The notes under the pieces are model-generated. The model saw only the letters and a list, made by a program, of their open reading frames with translations, had not been told where the DNA came from and ran no database searches. 57,861 nt of DNA from contig NZ_MTAV01000158.1 of NCBI RefSeq assembly GCF_002154695.1, forward strand, positions 1 to 57,861, read 5' to 3'. The stretch is from Nostoc sp. T09 (GTDB lineage Bacteria; Cyanobacteriota; Cyanobacteriia; Cyanobacteriales; Nostocaceae). Made by a program: the position numbers and the translations under genes. How positions within the stretch are numbered: the first letter of the stretch is position 1; each line of letters begins with the position of its first letter. Below, piece after piece: positions 1 to 9,641 of this stretch.

Positions 1-72
1 CCAGAAAACTATTTGCATTAGGATATAAGGAGCCAGACCCACCATTCGCCAGCTGTATCCCCTTGGTAAGGG

Positions 73-245
73 CAGGGCTGTTTCATTCCCTAAAAGGCTT
101 GAAAATGCAAGGGTTCAGGAGATAAAAAACGAGCTTGGTATTCAATCTTAGGCATCAAGATGGTCAACAATTTATGACTTTTGCCCTGATATTTATCGCC
201 ATTCATATTGACAAAATACATACCATTACGAATGAAACAGCCCTG
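73..245. repeat. inverted-repeat element at the window edge
   Basis: The 16 bases at 73-88 (CAGGGCTGTTTCATTC) return as an exact reverse complement at 230-245. Both arms lie next to related CTTGGTAAGGG-type sequence. The 141 bases between show no convincing coding frame. This looks like a small non-autonomous element or the remains of an insertion sequence. No transposase is visible, so the assignment is an inference. Confidence 0.5.
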
Positions 246-295
246 CTTGGTAAGGGGGGTCTTGTTATGTGCATCTTCAGACAAAATTGGTATAA

Positions 296-1081
296 CTATC
301 GACAGCAATCTACTATTGGTTCTGAAGCAATGTCATTCAAACCAACAGATTGCAATATCTTAGCCCAATCATTACGTTTCGGCTCTAAGCGACGAAGTTC
401 AGCTGAAGCAGTCACTAACTCGTACCAAATACCATGAGTAGCATAAAGAGCAACGCGCTGCTTTGGTGTTGCTTTCTCTAACTGACTTTTCAAAGCAGTG
501 TTGGGTTCGATTCTTTTTATCCAACCATCAACAAAAACAGGTGGTTGTTGGGGATTGCAGTAAATATTAAAGTACCAATGATAGCGATCGCCAATTTTTA
601 ACGAAGAAGCTGTTGATGGCAAAGAGACGCTGACAATCCCTGGTGTCCCAGACAATGAAACAGGATTTTGGTAGACAGTTTGCCCCGCTTGATTCTGTAG
701 CACGAACTCTGCGGCAGATGTAGTTTTATAAGGAACGTAAAACCAGAAAGTTGGATGAGAGATAGTTGTTAATCCAAAGACTAGTTCTGCATTAGGAGGT
801 TGATACACCGGAACTAAGGCTGTAAGAAACTTTTCTTGGGATATAGCAGGCTGCTTCTGCATACTCTCGCAGCCGCGCTTTCCTCCGGCTGTGCGATTCC
901 CAGGTGCGTTAATATCAGGTGGCGGCGGTGGTGCGTTAAAAATCTCCGTTTCGGGAACCTGAGATTTTACGGGCTGTGTTGGTACTAGTGTGAAGCAAAG
1001 CGATACTAAAGCGATGGCTGCGCCAACGTCTGCGACGAACGCGCAGGCAAATTTAATAGTAATTGGTAATTTGTACTTCAT
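296..1081 (-). CDS. DUF928 domain protein, probably exported
   Basis: A 261-residue protein. The N-terminus has a short basic start followed by a hydrophobic stretch (about residues 8-34) that reads as a signal peptide, then a proline-rich linker. The conserved core follows from about residue 60: the G-N-R-T-A-G-G motif, LTALVP, a G-LTT-x-HPTFWFYVPY block near residues 104-118, and a domain with Y-W-F-N-I-Y-C. This matches the cyanobacterial DUF928 family, whose function is unknown. The signal-peptide region contains the awkward string FVADVGAA, encoded by DNA resembling the small dispersed repeats of these genomes, so it may carry a repeat insertion. The gene stands alone. Family assignment is confident; localisation is inferred. 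Confidence 0.85.
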   Translation of the reverse strand: MKYKLPITIKFACAFVADVGAAIALVSLCFTLVPTQPVKSQVPETEIFNAPPPPPDINAPGNRTAGGKRGCESMQKQPAISQEKFLTALVPVYQPPNAELVFGLTTISHPTFWFYVPYKTTSAAEFVLQNQAGQTVYQNPVSLSGTPGIVSVSLPSTASSLKIGDRYHWYFNIYCNPQQPPVFVDGWIKRIEPNTALKSQLEKATPKQRVALYATHGIWYELVTASAELRRLEPKRNDWAKILQSVGLNDIASEPIVDCCR

Positions 1082-1574
1082 AATTTTTAATCAATAAAGT
1101 CATATTTAATCTAAATTTTGCAGTTTGATTTTGTAGTCTTTTTGTATAATTATACCAATTCAAAAAATGAATCATGCTGATAGTTAGGAAATATTGTTGT
1201 GCCTTTACGAATAATTAATTCATCGCAAATATTATTTAAATTAGTATTAGTATAACCTCTTTAAAAACTAACTTTGTTTTAGAGGCTGTTTTAAAAGTCC
1301 TTAGTGATGTATTTAATAATTTTAGATCCCCCTAAATCCCCCTTAAAAAGGGGGACTTTGAGTCCGGTTCCCCCCTTAAAAAGGGGGGCTAGGGGGGATC
1401 AGTAAATGCTTACAATCACAGCCAACCACTTTTCAAACAACCTCTTATAATTGGCTTGAATTTTTGATTTATTTATATTGGTAAACTCTCAGTTTTACAG
1501 TTAGAAGATAAATATAGTCAGCGAACTAATAAAGGCTATTTAATCCTCCAAAAGCATGAAACGTATTTTCAGAA
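1082..1574. other. 493-bp intergenic region, AT-rich
   Basis: No gene was found here. It holds the upstream region of the DUF928 gene, a large palindromic repeat at 1325-1400 (listed separately) and AT-rich sequence downstream of the CHASE2 gene. Confidence 0.6.
1325..1400. repeat. palindromic intergenic repeat (MITE-like)
   Basis: The element begins GATCCCCCTA and ends TAGGGGGGATC, so its outer ends are near-perfect inverted repeats. Inside are two hairpin-forming blocks of the C5-TTAAAAA-G5 type. The arrangement is that of the C/G-rich palindromes scattered through Nostocales genomes. It could fold as RNA between the convergent flanking transcripts. Confidence 0.7.
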
Positions 1575-3962
1575 TTATTCCCTTTTTACATGGCTTTCCA
1601 AATTACGAATTACTAGTACTACACTAGTTCCTGTAACCCCCAGCGTTAGTACGGCAGGAATTAGCGGTATCCAAATGCCTTTTAGGAGCATAACAAAGCA
1701 CATTGTAGATATAACCACAATTACAGCAATTCCTACTAATCCTAAAAGCAATAAATTACGAATGCGCCATGCTACTATCCCTCCAAAAACAGACCAATAA
1801 AAAATCCACAAAACCTCACTCCAAACAGGCCAAACCCATAACAGAGTTCGCCCATCTAAAACTGCACTGAGAATTTGACTCACCATTTGCGCATGAATAA
1901 TCACACCAGGAATTTCCTGCTTTTGGTGAGTAGTGTAAGGTGTCGGAAAATAATCTCCAGCACTTTGAGTAGTAACACCGATAAGTACGATGCGATTCTT
2001 GACTTGATTGGGAGCGATCGCACCCTTGAGTGCATCTTTGAGGGTGATTTGCTCTATCGCCTTTAAGGGAGAGCCAAAGGAACGGTAATTTAGTAATACT
2101 TGATAGCCCCGGTCATCCAGTTGTTGATAACCACCCATGTGCGATTCTCCAAAGGAGACACTTCGTGAACGCAAACGTTTAAATACAACTTTGCCAATCT
2201 GCAACTCCTGATTTTTGGTGTATTTTGCAGAGATACCCTCGGCTTTTAAATAACGAAATGCCAATTGCGCGCTTAAAGCGTAAGGCGTATTACAAGGGGA
2301 TGAATCGCTTGGTTTCATCGCAATTAACTGGCGACGGAGAATACTATCCCTATCTTGGATAAAATCGCTAAAGCCTTGACGTTCTATAGGAATTTCCGGC
2401 AAAGATGCAATACCTGGCTCGTTATTTTGAGGTTCGCTAAATCTACAAATAGTAAAAAATTTGTCACTGCGTCGCATCCAAGCAGCTAAAGGTGCTTCCT
2501 TGGAGCCAACAGGGAAATCACGATAAATATCTAAGCCAATGGCTCGTGGTTGTAACTTTTCCAGTTTCTGCACCAGTAAAGCGAGTGCGCGATCGGACAG
2601 CGAGCCTTTTCTGTCTTGCTGTTCTGGTAGCTTAAAATCATTTTCCGCGATCGCAACTACCAAAAGCCGAGGATCTGGTTGTTCGCTAGGGCGCAGTCGC
2701 AGTAGTTGGTCGAAAGCCCTTAACTCCGCAGCTTGTAATAGTCCTAGATGCCGCACTCCCATTACTAAGGCTGTGACAATCACACTTAATATCAGCACAG
2801 TTTGCAGACGGCGCTTACTGGGGAAAGGCGATATCTCAACAGATTGTAAACCTAATAACGCTTTATCAAGCCAATTTTGATTAAAAACAGTTGCATATAT
2901 GCGGTTATAAACTTTTAAAGAACCTTGTTGCTTGACTACCAATCCTGATAACCGCAATTCCATTTGCTCAGGGCTGTTATCTGCTGTTATTTGACCTTTT
3001 TGTAAAATTTGCTGATAAAGCTTTAGCAACTTCTTAATGCGCTGTTCGTTTCTCAAAATGCCATTGCCATCGGTGCATCGGCAAAAAAGGCGATCGCGAA
3101 TCGTTCTCAGATGCTCTGGTTCATCTTGCGATTCCCAATTTTCTATTATTTGAGAACGCACAAGTTTCTCAATATACTCTGCTTCACCATTTGGTGGAAT
3201 GACAGCGGAAGCGGTGACAACTAACTGGCAAAGCTTCTGAGTCAGAAAAGGTTGACCACCACTCCAAGCTAATATTTCTTGCAAAACTATCTGAGGATTA
3301 ACAAATTTACCCACTAATCCCTCAGCTAATGGTTGAGCTTCCGACAATTGAAAGCCGTTGAGTTCAATTGCTCGACCAATATTAAAAGGTGTGCGGTGTT
3401 TATCTTGAATCAAATCGTAGGGAGTAGTTACCCCTAGCAATGCAAAAGTCAGGCGTTGGTAAGCGGGATTATCGGCGCGTTTGTTATAGCAAGCTCGAAT
3501 TAAAGCTAAAAAATCATCTTTGAAGTTTAATTTGAGAATGCTATCTATTTCGTCTACAAAAATCACAATATTTTCAGAGACTTCTACCAACAGCACTGAC
3601 TCGATAAACTCACTTAAGCACTCTAGCGGTGAAAGTCCAGAGCGATCGCTCCACCAATTTAATACTTTGAATTTAGGGATGAAACTACGCGCCAGTCTCC
3701 GCAGTACGCCCAAATACCACTCAGATTGGGTAATATCCTGACTCCCAATCGCCGTAATGTCGATCACACCACAAGCAATATCTTCTGCTTGCAGTTTACG
3801 CATTGTTTGCACTCGCAGACTAGACTTACCCATCTGGCGCGAGTTGAAGACATAACAAAATTCCCCAGCCTTGAGCGCATCGTAAAAATCTTTGTCGGCT
3901 TGGCGCTGCACATAGCTGGGAGCATCAATTTGTAGACTCCCTCCGACTTGATATTTGTACAT
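1575..3962 (-). CDS. AAA-like ATPase fused to a CHASE2 sensor domain
   Basis: A 795-residue membrane protein. Residues 1-340 form an AAA-like (AAA_35 type) P-loop domain with Walker A around 41-48 (SRQMGKSS) and Walker B at 132-140 (IVIFVDEID). A membrane segment lies near residues 386-405. It is followed by a CHASE2 extracytoplasmic sensor domain of about 300 residues (begins [20 protein letters not shown]) and three closely spaced C-terminal membrane helices. CHASE2 domains usually feed kinases or cyclases. Here the only effector is the N-terminal ATPase, a fusion known in cyanobacteria whose output is undefined. It lies 127 bp downstream of a second AAA-like ATPase on the same strand and may be co-transcribed with it. 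The ATG at 3962 places the family's usual MYxYQVGGSL start at residue 1. Confidence 0.9.
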   Translation of the reverse strand: MYKYQVGGSLQIDAPSYVQRQADKDFYDALKAGEFCYVFNSRQMGKSSLRVQTMRKLQAEDIACGVIDITAIGSQDITQSEWYLGVLRRLARSFIPKFKVLNWWSDRSGLSPLECLSEFIESVLLVEVSENIVIFVDEIDSILKLNFKDDFLALIRACYNKRADNPAYQRLTFALLGVTTPYDLIQDKHRTPFNIGRAIELNGFQLSEAQPLAEGLVGKFVNPQIVLQEILAWSGGQPFLTQKLCQLVVTASAVIPPNGEAEYIEKLVRSQIIENWESQDEPEHLRTIRDRLFCRCTDGNGILRNEQRIKKLLKLYQQILQKGQITADNSPEQMELRLSGLVVKQQGSLKVYNRIYATVFNQNWLDKALLGLQSVEISPFPSKRRLQTVLILSVIVTALVMGVRHLGLLQAAELRAFDQLLRLRPSEQPDPRLLVVAIAENDFKLPEQQDRKGSLSDRALALLVQKLEKLQPRAIGLDIYRDFPVGSKEAPLAAWMRRSDKFFTICRFSEPQNNEPGIASLPEIPIERQGFSDFIQDRDSILRRQLIAMKPSDSSPCNTPYALSAQLAFRYLKAEGISAKYTKNQELQIGKVVFKRLRSRSVSFGESHMGGYQQLDDRGYQVLLNYRSFGSPLKAIEQITLKDALKGAIAPNQVKNRIVLIGVTTQSAGDYFPTPYTTHQKQEIPGVIIHAQMVSQILSAVLDGRTLLWVWPVWSEVLWIFYWSVFGGIVAWRIRNLLLLGLVGIAVIVVISTMCFVMLLKGIWIPLIPAVLTLGVTGTSVVLVIRNLESHVKRE

Positions 3963-4020
3963 TCAATAGTCATTTGTCATTGGTCAATTGTCATTTGTCC
4001 AGAGTCCAGAGCCAATTAAT
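3963..4020. repeat. heptamer-type short tandem repeats (TCATTTG/TCATTGG)
   Basis: The stretch reads as degenerate repeats of TCATTTGTCATTGGTCAATTGTC and then CCAGAGTCCAGAG. This is the short-tandem-repeat type of heterocystous cyanobacteria. Related strings occur near 13465-13494 and 30714-30735. Confidence 0.6.
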
Positions 4021-4042
4021 TATTTCTATTTCTCCCTTGTCC

Positions 4043-4078
4043 CCCCACACTCCCCACACTCCCCACACTCCCCACACT
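4043..4078. repeat. 9-bp tandem repeat CCCCACACT, four exact copies
   Basis: Four consecutive exact copies of CCCCACACT lie between the two AAA-like genes, just 3' of the 4090-5553 gene. Related 9-bp G/A-rich repeats in the opposite orientation occur at 13411-13446 and inside a kinase gene at 20982-21017. Confidence 0.9.
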
Positions 4079-4089
4079 CTCCATCTTCC

Positions 4090-5553
4090 CTAATAACTCA
4101 GGCGATTTTGAAAATATTGGCGATACAAATCGCAGCGTGGCATCACCTTGTTTTCATTACAATATACTACTAAGCCCATACTGTGTAATTTAAACGCTGA
4201 CTCCGAGTCTAGTTCTATTGGTACTAAACTGTTCACAACTTGGCTAAAAGCTGCGGCTAAATTGGGATGATGTTCGAGATTACACAAATGTCCTCGGAGA
4301 TGATCGCTGTAAATTCCCGCTTCAGTTGGGGCTGTTTGCAATAATTGCTCAAGTGTGATCTCCTGGTGTTGAACCTGATAAAGAGCTAGCCGTACTAAAT
4401 TAGGATGTCCTCCTACCATGTCCATCAGTTTTTCCACCTGAGCATCAGTCCAGTTTAGCCCTTGATGACGCTCAACTAAAATTTTGACTTGTTCGGGGTT
4501 AAACTCTTGTAATTCAACGCTCAAGCCTACATTAAAGGGAGATTGATTGATATTTAGCGGAATATAAACTTCTTTGGAATGTACCAAAACTAGCCGGAGT
4601 TTTTTCCAGAGTTCGCTACTGCGATCGCCATACTTTGCATACTCATACCAAGCGCGCAACAGGCTAAAAAAGTCTTCGGCAATGTCACGATATGGAAAAA
4701 TGCGATCGACACCATCTAAGCTAACTACTAATGGGCTATCGATTTCTTCTAATAAACACTCTTCAAAGTAAGCCGTAGTTTTGTCCTTACTGCCATACAT
4801 ACTCCAATAATCATCTAACTGATGAAGCTGCTTCAGTTTCCTACCTACACTTTCACAGAACCAGCGTAAAAATGTATCCAAGCTCGTGAAAACTGCTTTA
4901 TCTGCTAAATGAAAGCTTAAGGATACAGTTTGACAGCCATGCTTTCTAGCTTCATCAAGAATCCTAGCCATGAGCGAAGTTTTACCCATCTGTCCGGGTG
5001 CTTTAATGCGAATTAAAGAACCTGGCTGCAAAATCTCTTGATAACAGCGCTCTTCAATTGGAGGGCGTTCAATATAAAAGTTAGAAGCCAGAGGAACTTG
5101 TCCCACCGGGAATTCTGGTTCTGCATTTAGTTGAGCGCGTTCATTTGTGTTTATAGTTACTAATGCTTCTTTATTTGCTGGAGAAACTGAGTTATTTGAT
5201 GTCATTTTCTCTATTTTTAATTGTGAAGATGACATCAGCTTGTGGGAGTGGAAAATTGCCTCTAACTGGTTTGGTGAAGTCGCTGTGCGCGAAAGCCGCT
5301 GACGCTCTAGTGCTGCCTGAAAATTCTTTTTACTAACCTTTTCCCCAATTGCTTCTGACAACATCTGCCATAGCTTAGGGCCTACATCATGCTGTAGGTA
5401 TTCGGTAGTGTAGCCATGAGTTTGGGCAATCTCATCATATTTTTTTCCTTGCCAAGAACAGCGAAGTATTGCCACTTCAATATCTTTCAAATGTCTTTGT
5501 GTCTGGGCAACAACTGCTGCATCTAATATTTTGAATGCTGTTTCAAAGTCCAT
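4090..5553 (-). CDS. AAA-like ATPase with N-terminal HTH-like domain (vWA-MoxR-associated type)
   Basis: A 487-residue soluble protein. Residues 1-85 form a helical, probably helix-turn-helix domain (MDFETAFKILDAAV..., SWQGKKYDEIAQTHGYT) of the kind fused to many cyanobacterial signalling ATPases and CHAT or WD40 proteins. A low-complexity linker (90-145) leads to an AAA-like domain with Walker A at 186-193 (PGQMGKTS) and Walker B near 274-283 (PLVVSLDGVD). No sensor or protease domain is attached. The gene lies upstream of the AAA-CHASE2 gene on the same strand, so the two ATPases may work as a pair, which is an inference. The start at 5553 gives the full N-terminal domain. The target is unknown. 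Confidence 0.85.
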   Translation of the reverse strand: MDFETAFKILDAAVVAQTQRHLKDIEVAILRCSWQGKKYDEIAQTHGYTTEYLQHDVGPKLWQMLSEAIGEKVSKKNFQAALERQRLSRTATSPNQLEAIFHSHKLMSSSQLKIEKMTSNNSVSPANKEALVTINTNERAQLNAEPEFPVGQVPLASNFYIERPPIEERCYQEILQPGSLIRIKAPGQMGKTSLMARILDEARKHGCQTVSLSFHLADKAVFTSLDTFLRWFCESVGRKLKQLHQLDDYWSMYGSKDKTTAYFEECLLEEIDSPLVVSLDGVDRIFPYRDIAEDFFSLLRAWYEYAKYGDRSSELWKKLRLVLVHSKEVYIPLNINQSPFNVGLSVELQEFNPEQVKILVERHQGLNWTDAQVEKLMDMVGGHPNLVRLALYQVQHQEITLEQLLQTAPTEAGIYSDHLRGHLCNLEHHPNLAAAFSQVVNSLVPIELDSESAFKLHSMGLVVYCNENKVMPRCDLYRQYFQNRLSY

Positions 5554-5889
5554 TGCTCAGGCCTGAATCACAACTATTTATATATTCACCTACAGCCCGA
5601 ATTTTTAACTTTCCAGATTTGTTTACCAAACAGGCTCAAATCTAGACCTTGCCTAGTTGGGTAAAGATGACTCTCCTTACATTTTCTTACTTAACCTTAC
5701 TTAACACTTTTGTCCTTTAATTTTTGGGAATCAAACTCCTTAAATTATCCACATTTACCTTTTTGAGTGCAAAAGGCAACCTGGTAATAACAGCGATCGC
5801 TTCGGATTTGGCTTTAGTCAAATTTAGCTCGCTTGAAAAATTGGAAATAATACACAAACTCATAACCAAATCAAAGGAAACACAAAATT
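5554..5889 (+). other. upstream region of the RTX gene
   Basis: No gene was found. The region lies between divergent genes and contains CTTAC-rich sequence around 5675-5705 and the 31-bp element shared with the lanthipeptide locus (5733-5763). An AAAGGA ribosome-binding sequence ends about 11 bases before the ATG at 5890. Confidence 0.6.
5733..5763 (+). promoter_or_regulatory. shared 31-bp upstream element, copy A
   Basis: Thirty-one bases beginning AAACTCCTTAAATTATCC and ending TTTACCTTTT are identical to 7860-7890. Copy A starts 157 bp before the RTX start codon. Weaker similarity (CTTACTTA and TTTGGG strings) extends upstream in both copies. An exact duplicate at similar distance from two start codons suggests a shared promoter or operator. 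Its regulator is unknown. Confidence 0.65.
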
Positions 5890-7413
5890 ATGGCGATTAT
5901 TAGTGGAACTATCACCCAAGCCGACGACAAAATCGTAGCTGATGGAGCAAACGATATAATCGATGCTTTGGCAGGTAACGATACAGTCAATGGTGGCGCA
6001 GGCAATGACACCCTCATAGGCAATTTCGGCAACGATTCTTTATTAGGGGGACTTGGCAACGATTCCCTCAATGGTGGCTCCAACAGAGACACTCTTGATG
6101 GTGGTGCTGGTAACGACACTCTCAACGGTGGCGATGACAACGATACCCTTTCTGGTGGCACTGGAAACAATCTCCTTAATGGCGGCGCAGGTAACGATAT
6201 TCTCATTGCTCAAAACGGCAACTCTCCTGCTGTAGGTGATGTTGGCGATACCTTGATTGGCGGTGCAGGTAATGACGAGCTACGTGTTGAGGGAGCCTCA
6301 AATTATTTCTTGACTAATAATCAGCTCTTTGTTGGTAATTTAGCTCACAATTTTTCTGAGATTGAGGATGTCAGGCTCACTGGTACTACAGGTAATGACA
6401 CGATTAATGCCTCTCAAGCTTTGTTGTCAGGGCGAACCTTTCTCTTTGGGGGTGATGGCAATGACACCATCACAGGTAGCCGTGGACTTGACCAAATCAA
6501 TGGTGGTCGTGGTGATGACAGCATAGTAGGAGGTTCGGGATTTAACTTCCTGCGTGGTAATGAAGGCAATGACACCCTTATCGGTGGAAATGACGGCAAT
6601 AATTTGAATGGTGGCGCAGGGAATGACTTTGTCCAGGGTGGAACAGGAAACGATAGTTTTTCCGATAGTAGCTCTGATGGAGCGGGGAATGACCAATATA
6701 TCGGGGGAGCAGGTGATGATTTCTTATTTATACAAGGCGATACTAACTTTGAGCTGCTCTCATTTGTCAATGACCCAAACACAAGCACACTCAGAGGTGG
6801 TAAGTCCATAGGAGGCATACCAGATGGAACAGTCACAGGCATTGATACCCTCAAAGGTATTGAAAGCGTCACAATTCAAGGAGGCGATAGCTTCAATATC
6901 ATAGATGCTTCTAAAGCCAACCAAAACGTTACTCTGATTGCTGGGGGTGGTGGTGGCTCTATGAAAGGTGGTAGTGGTAACGATAGCCTATCAGGTTCAT
7001 TTTCTGGCAATGACAATCTTTCAGGAGGTGCGGGTAACGATACCCTCAACGGCAATGGCGGCTTTAATACCGGAGAGGTGGATATTTTAATAGGAGGAAA
7101 TGCCTCCGTAGGAGTTCAATCTGCTGATACCTTCGTCATATTGGATGGCTATCGACAAGCAGGTCATGCTGTTATCAGCGACTTTTCTATACAAGATGGG
7201 GACAAACTCCGTCTCCGTTTTCCTTTCCAAGGCTCTGCTAGCGATTTCACCTTTGTACAGCAAAACTTTCCGAATACGGGTACGGGTACAAATTCCTCAT
7301 CTATCAAAGATACAGTCATCTTCTTTGGCTCGCCTGCTTCTAATGACATTATTGCTGTAGTTGAGGATATCAGTCTTACTGCGACAAGTCCTGGTCTCGA
7401 AATTTTTGGTTAA
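5890..7413 (+). CDS. RTX (hemolysin-type calcium-binding repeat) protein
   Basis: A 507-residue acidic protein made largely of nonapeptide repeats of the form GGxGNDxLx. There are dense blocks at about residues 30-105, 165-240 and 355-390, with non-repeat beta-rich spacers between. These repeats bind calcium in a parallel beta-roll. The last 80 residues carry the usual ending ADTFVI...[17 protein letters not shown]. No signal peptide is present, and RTX proteins are normally exported by type I secretion through a C-terminal signal; that route is inferred here. No enzymatic domain was recognised. It shares a 31-bp upstream element with the adjacent lanthipeptide precursors, so it may be expressed with them. 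An antisense open frame over the repeats is an artefact of the repeat codons. Confidence 0.9.
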   Translation: MAIISGTITQADDKIVADGANDIIDALAGNDTVNGGAGNDTLIGNFGNDSLLGGLGNDSLNGGSNRDTLDGGAGNDTLNGGDDNDTLSGGTGNNLLNGGAGNDILIAQNGNSPAVGDVGDTLIGGAGNDELRVEGASNYFLTNNQLFVGNLAHNFSEIEDVRLTGTTGNDTINASQALLSGRTFLFGGDGNDTITGSRGLDQINGGRGDDSIVGGSGFNFLRGNEGNDTLIGGNDGNNLNGGAGNDFVQGGTGNDSFSDSSSDGAGNDQYIGGAGDDFLFIQGDTNFELLSFVNDPNTSTLRGGKSIGGIPDGTVTGIDTLKGIESVTIQGGDSFNIIDASKANQNVTLIAGGGGGSMKGGSGNDSLSGSFSGNDNLSGGAGNDTLNGNGGFNTGEVDILIGGNASVGVQSADTFVILDGYRQAGHAVISDFSIQDGDKLRLRFPFQGSASDFTFVQQNFPNTGTGTNSSSIKDTVIFFGSPASNDIIAVVEDISLTATSPGLEIFG

Positions 7414-7441
7414 CTGTAACTTGTACTCTAAGCGTTAATGT

Positions 7442-7466
7442 GCAACCTGATTGTACACGAGGTTGC
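7442..7466 (+). terminator. hairpin after the RTX gene
   Basis: GCAACCT at 7442-7448 pairs with AGGTTGC at 7460-7466 across an 11-base loop, 28 bases after the RTX stop codon. It is followed by GTTTCT rather than a strong T run, so termination is plausible but not certain. Confidence 0.45.
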
Positions 7467-7589
7467 GTTTCTAAAAGCACCCGGTATTTGTGTTGCTGAA
7501 TAATACAATGCTTGAGGCTGACGCGATGATTATTAGACCTAACTTGAAAAAGAGCTTTGGGCAGAGGCAAGTAGTCCAGATGTTTTAGA

Positions 7590-7645
7590 TATCGAACCAC
7601 AGATACACACCGATACACACAGATCAATGTCAGTGTGTATCTGGC
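7590..7645. repeat. dispersed repeat with hairpin (TATCGAACCACAGATA family)
   Basis: The sequence ATATCGAACCACAGATA with the following ACACCGAT words recurs at 24994-25030. Here CAGATACACAC (7600-7610) pairs with GTGTGTATCTG (7633-7643), an 11-bp stem. It lies in the 613-bp interval between the RTX gene and the first precursor, which holds no gene that I can support. Confidence 0.65.
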
Positions 7646-7859
7646 TTGAAAAGTTCTGAGCGGAGGAAGCTTCTGCTCAGACTTTTCGCTGTGTTTATCT
7701 GTAGTTAATTACTTCTTGGCATACTTTAATTAAGTGAGAATCGCTATATACCAATTTGATAGAAATTCAAACTTAACATTGTTCAACAAAGATTACTCAA
7801 CTTAAATTTACTTACTTATCCTTAATTCAAGTTTTTTGCTGCTTACTTTGGGTTAAATA

Positions 7860-7890
7860 AAACTCCTTAAATTATCCACATTTACCTTTT
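7860..7890 (+). promoter_or_regulatory. shared 31-bp upstream element, copy B
   Basis: Exact duplicate of 5733-5763. This copy starts 167 bp before the ATG of the first lanthipeptide precursor at 8027. It is the best candidate for the promoter or operator region of the precursor operon. Confidence 0.65.
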
Positions 7891-8026
7891 GAAAATTACA
7901 CGAGAATATATTATTAACTACTTGATAATGACCAACTGAAGGCGGAATGCTTCATTAAATCGGTCAGAAGCAATTAGTTCCTTCAAGTAAGTGAATTTTT
8001 CATCGTTATTTAATGAGGACACAACC

Positions 8027-8290
8027 ATGATTGAGAACATCAAAGAACTACTGCAAAATACTCAACTGCAACAGCAAATAAAAAAAGCTGCCAACTTAGC
8101 AGAAGCCATCAAACTGATCACAACCGCAGGCACACAAATGGGCTACTCGTTTACCCAAGAGAGTATAGCTCAGGTAGTTAACGAGTTAATCTTAGAACGC
8201 GAACTCTCCGAAGCTGACTTACTCGCAGTTGCTGGCGGGTTGCGAAATTCTGCTATAACGGGACTAAGCTTTTACAACTGTTGTTGGTAA
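8027..8290 (+). CDS. Nif11-type lanthipeptide precursor 1
   Basis: An 87-residue precursor. The ATG at 8027 is preceded by GAGGA and aligns with the MIENIKELLQ start of its four paralogues; an upstream in-frame codon at 7991 is not needed. Residues 1-71 are a Nif11-like leader ending LLAVAGG. The predicted core is LRNSAITGLSFYNCCW (16 residues): three hydroxy residues (Ser4, Thr7, Ser10) and two adjacent cysteines near the C-terminus. LanM would dehydrate Ser/Thr and close thioether rings, giving up to two rings. Cleavage after the double glycine by the C39 exporter at 14087 is inferred. Product and ring pattern are unknown. Confidence 0.9.
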   Translation: MIENIKELLQNTQLQQQIKKAANLAEAIKLITTAGTQMGYSFTQESIAQVVNELILERELSEADLLAVAGGLRNSAITGLSFYNCCW

Positions 8291-8425
8291 GCTTGCACTG
8301 GGCATTTATTTTATCGTCTCGTTTTCGAACTGGATTCAATCCTAGCTCAAAATTTTGGGAAATAAGGAGTGAAATTGCTTCGATATTTCCTCACATTACC
8401 GAATTTCAAAAAGCGGAGTAAACTC

Positions 8426-8689
8426 ATGATTCAGAACATCAAAGAACTGTTGCAAAATGCTCAATTGCAACAGCAAGTTAAAGAAGCTGCCAACTTAGTA
8501 GAAGCCATCAAACTTATTACTACTGCTAGTACACAAAAGGGTTACTCTTTTACACAAGAGAGTATAGCTCAGGTGGTCAGCGGACTAATGTTAAAGGAGC
8601 GCGAACTATCAGAAGCTGACTTACTTGCAGTTGCTGGAGGGAGGCAAAGTTTCACATCCTGGGAAAGCTTTATTAACCTTTGTTATTAA
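8426..8689 (+). CDS. Nif11-type lanthipeptide precursor 2
   Basis: An 87-residue precursor. The start at 8426 follows GCGGAG and aligns with its paralogues, so the in-frame codon at 8369 is too early. The leader (MIQNIKELLQ to LLAVAGG) is nearly identical to precursor 1. The predicted core RQSFTSWESFINLCY is 15 residues with four hydroxy residues (Ser3, Thr5, Ser6, Ser9) and a single Cys14. Only one thioether ring is possible, and surplus dehydrated residues may remain. The 136-bp spacer from precursor 1 shows no other gene. Confidence 0.9.
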   Translation: MIQNIKELLQNAQLQQQVKEAANLVEAIKLITTASTQKGYSFTQESIAQVVSGLMLKERELSEADLLAVAGGRQSFTSWESFINLCY

Positions 8690-8893
8690 AGGGTGAAATT
8701 GCTTCTATAAACCTCGTCAATTTTGGAACCTGGAGTTTTTGATTATTCTGTTGAGTCATTGCGACGTAAGGAAGCAATCTCAAAATATTGGAGAAAAACT
8801 ATTATCTTGGTGTTGAGTTTTTTTACGTCACAACCTACTGAAGGAGTGAGAAATCCAGGCTATACGGTTCGTTAAAAAAAGGAAAACTTAATC

Positions 8894-9160
8894 ATGATTC
8901 AGCACATCAAAGAACTGTTGCAGAATGCTCAACTTCAACAACAAGTCAAAGAAGCTACCAATTTAGCAGAAGCTATCAAACTGATTACAACCGCAGGTGC
9001 ACAAAAGGGCTACTCGTTTACCCAAGAGAGTGTAGCTCAGATGGTCAGCAAACTAATGTTGGAGGGGCATGAACTTACGGAAACTGACTTACTCTCAATT
9101 GCTGGAGCATTGCCTCCTCCTTGTAATACGAGAATGAGAAATACTGTGTGTGAGATTTAG
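8894..9160 (+). CDS. Nif11-type lanthipeptide precursor 3
   Basis: An 88-residue precursor. The leader matches its siblings but ends LLSIAGA, a Gly-Ala version of the double-glycine site. The predicted core LPPPCNTRMRNTVCEI has three prolines, Cys5, Cys14, Thr7 and Thr12. Both cysteines sit two residues from a threonine on opposite sides (C5/T7 and T12/C14), so small or long rings could form in either direction. It lies 204 bp after precursor 2; the spacer holds no gene that I can see. Confidence 0.9.
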   Translation: MIQHIKELLQNAQLQQQVKEATNLAEAIKLITTAGAQKGYSFTQESVAQMVSKLMLEGHELTETDLLSIAGALPPPCNTRMRNTVCEI

Positions 9161-9304
9161 CAGGTAAATTTCAATATCTGACATCAGGACACATTGGATA
9201 GTGCGTTTCGATAAACCTCTGAGCTACTTGAATAGTTTTTATTTTTAGTAGCTCTTAATCTGCTCTAGAAAATTTTTTCTAACTTCAAAAAGGAGAATAA
9301 ATTC

Positions 9305-9565
9305 ATGATTGAGAACATCAAAGAACTCTTGCAAAATGTTCAATTGCAACAGCAACTCAAAGAAGCTGGTAACTTAGCAGAAGCCATCAAACTGATTACA
9401 ATCGCAGGTGCACAAAAGGGCTACTCTTTTACACAAGAAAGTGTAGCTCAGGTGGTCAGTGGGCTAATTTTAGAGGAACGCGCATTGACAGAATCCGACT
9501 TACTTATGGTCGCCGGTGGACTAATGCCTGATTGTAAATGTGGCTTGATTTATTGCACGGTATGA
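9305..9565 (+). CDS. Nif11-type lanthipeptide precursor 4
   Basis: An 86-residue precursor preceded by AAAGGAG. The leader ends LLMVAGG. The predicted core LMPDCKCGLIYCTV has three cysteines (5, 7, 12) but only one hydroxy residue, Thr13, which is C-terminal to all of them. At most one thioether can form, and it must run from an upstream Cys to a downstream dehydrobutyrine. The remaining cysteines could form a disulfide. The core composition differs strongly from its neighbours although the leader is almost unchanged. Confidence 0.9.
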   Translation: MIENIKELLQNVQLQQQLKEAGNLAEAIKLITIAGAQKGYSFTQESVAQVVSGLILEERALTESDLLMVAGGLMPDCKCGLIYCTV

Positions 9566-9641
9566 GCTACCAGGCTCCGGTTTCTTTCTGGAATCATAGC
9601 TCAGAAGGTTCTTACCTAATTTTTACAAGGAGAACTTACTC

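Noticed and set aside
3988-4173. Small protein with PHS repeats
   Set aside because: It is only the 9-bp CCCCACACT repeat read as codons; no real gene start or family.
5871-6206. Open frame antisense to the RTX gene (proline-rich)
   Set aside because: It is created by the repeated GGxGNDxL codons read on the opposite strand. The same happens at 6414-6872.
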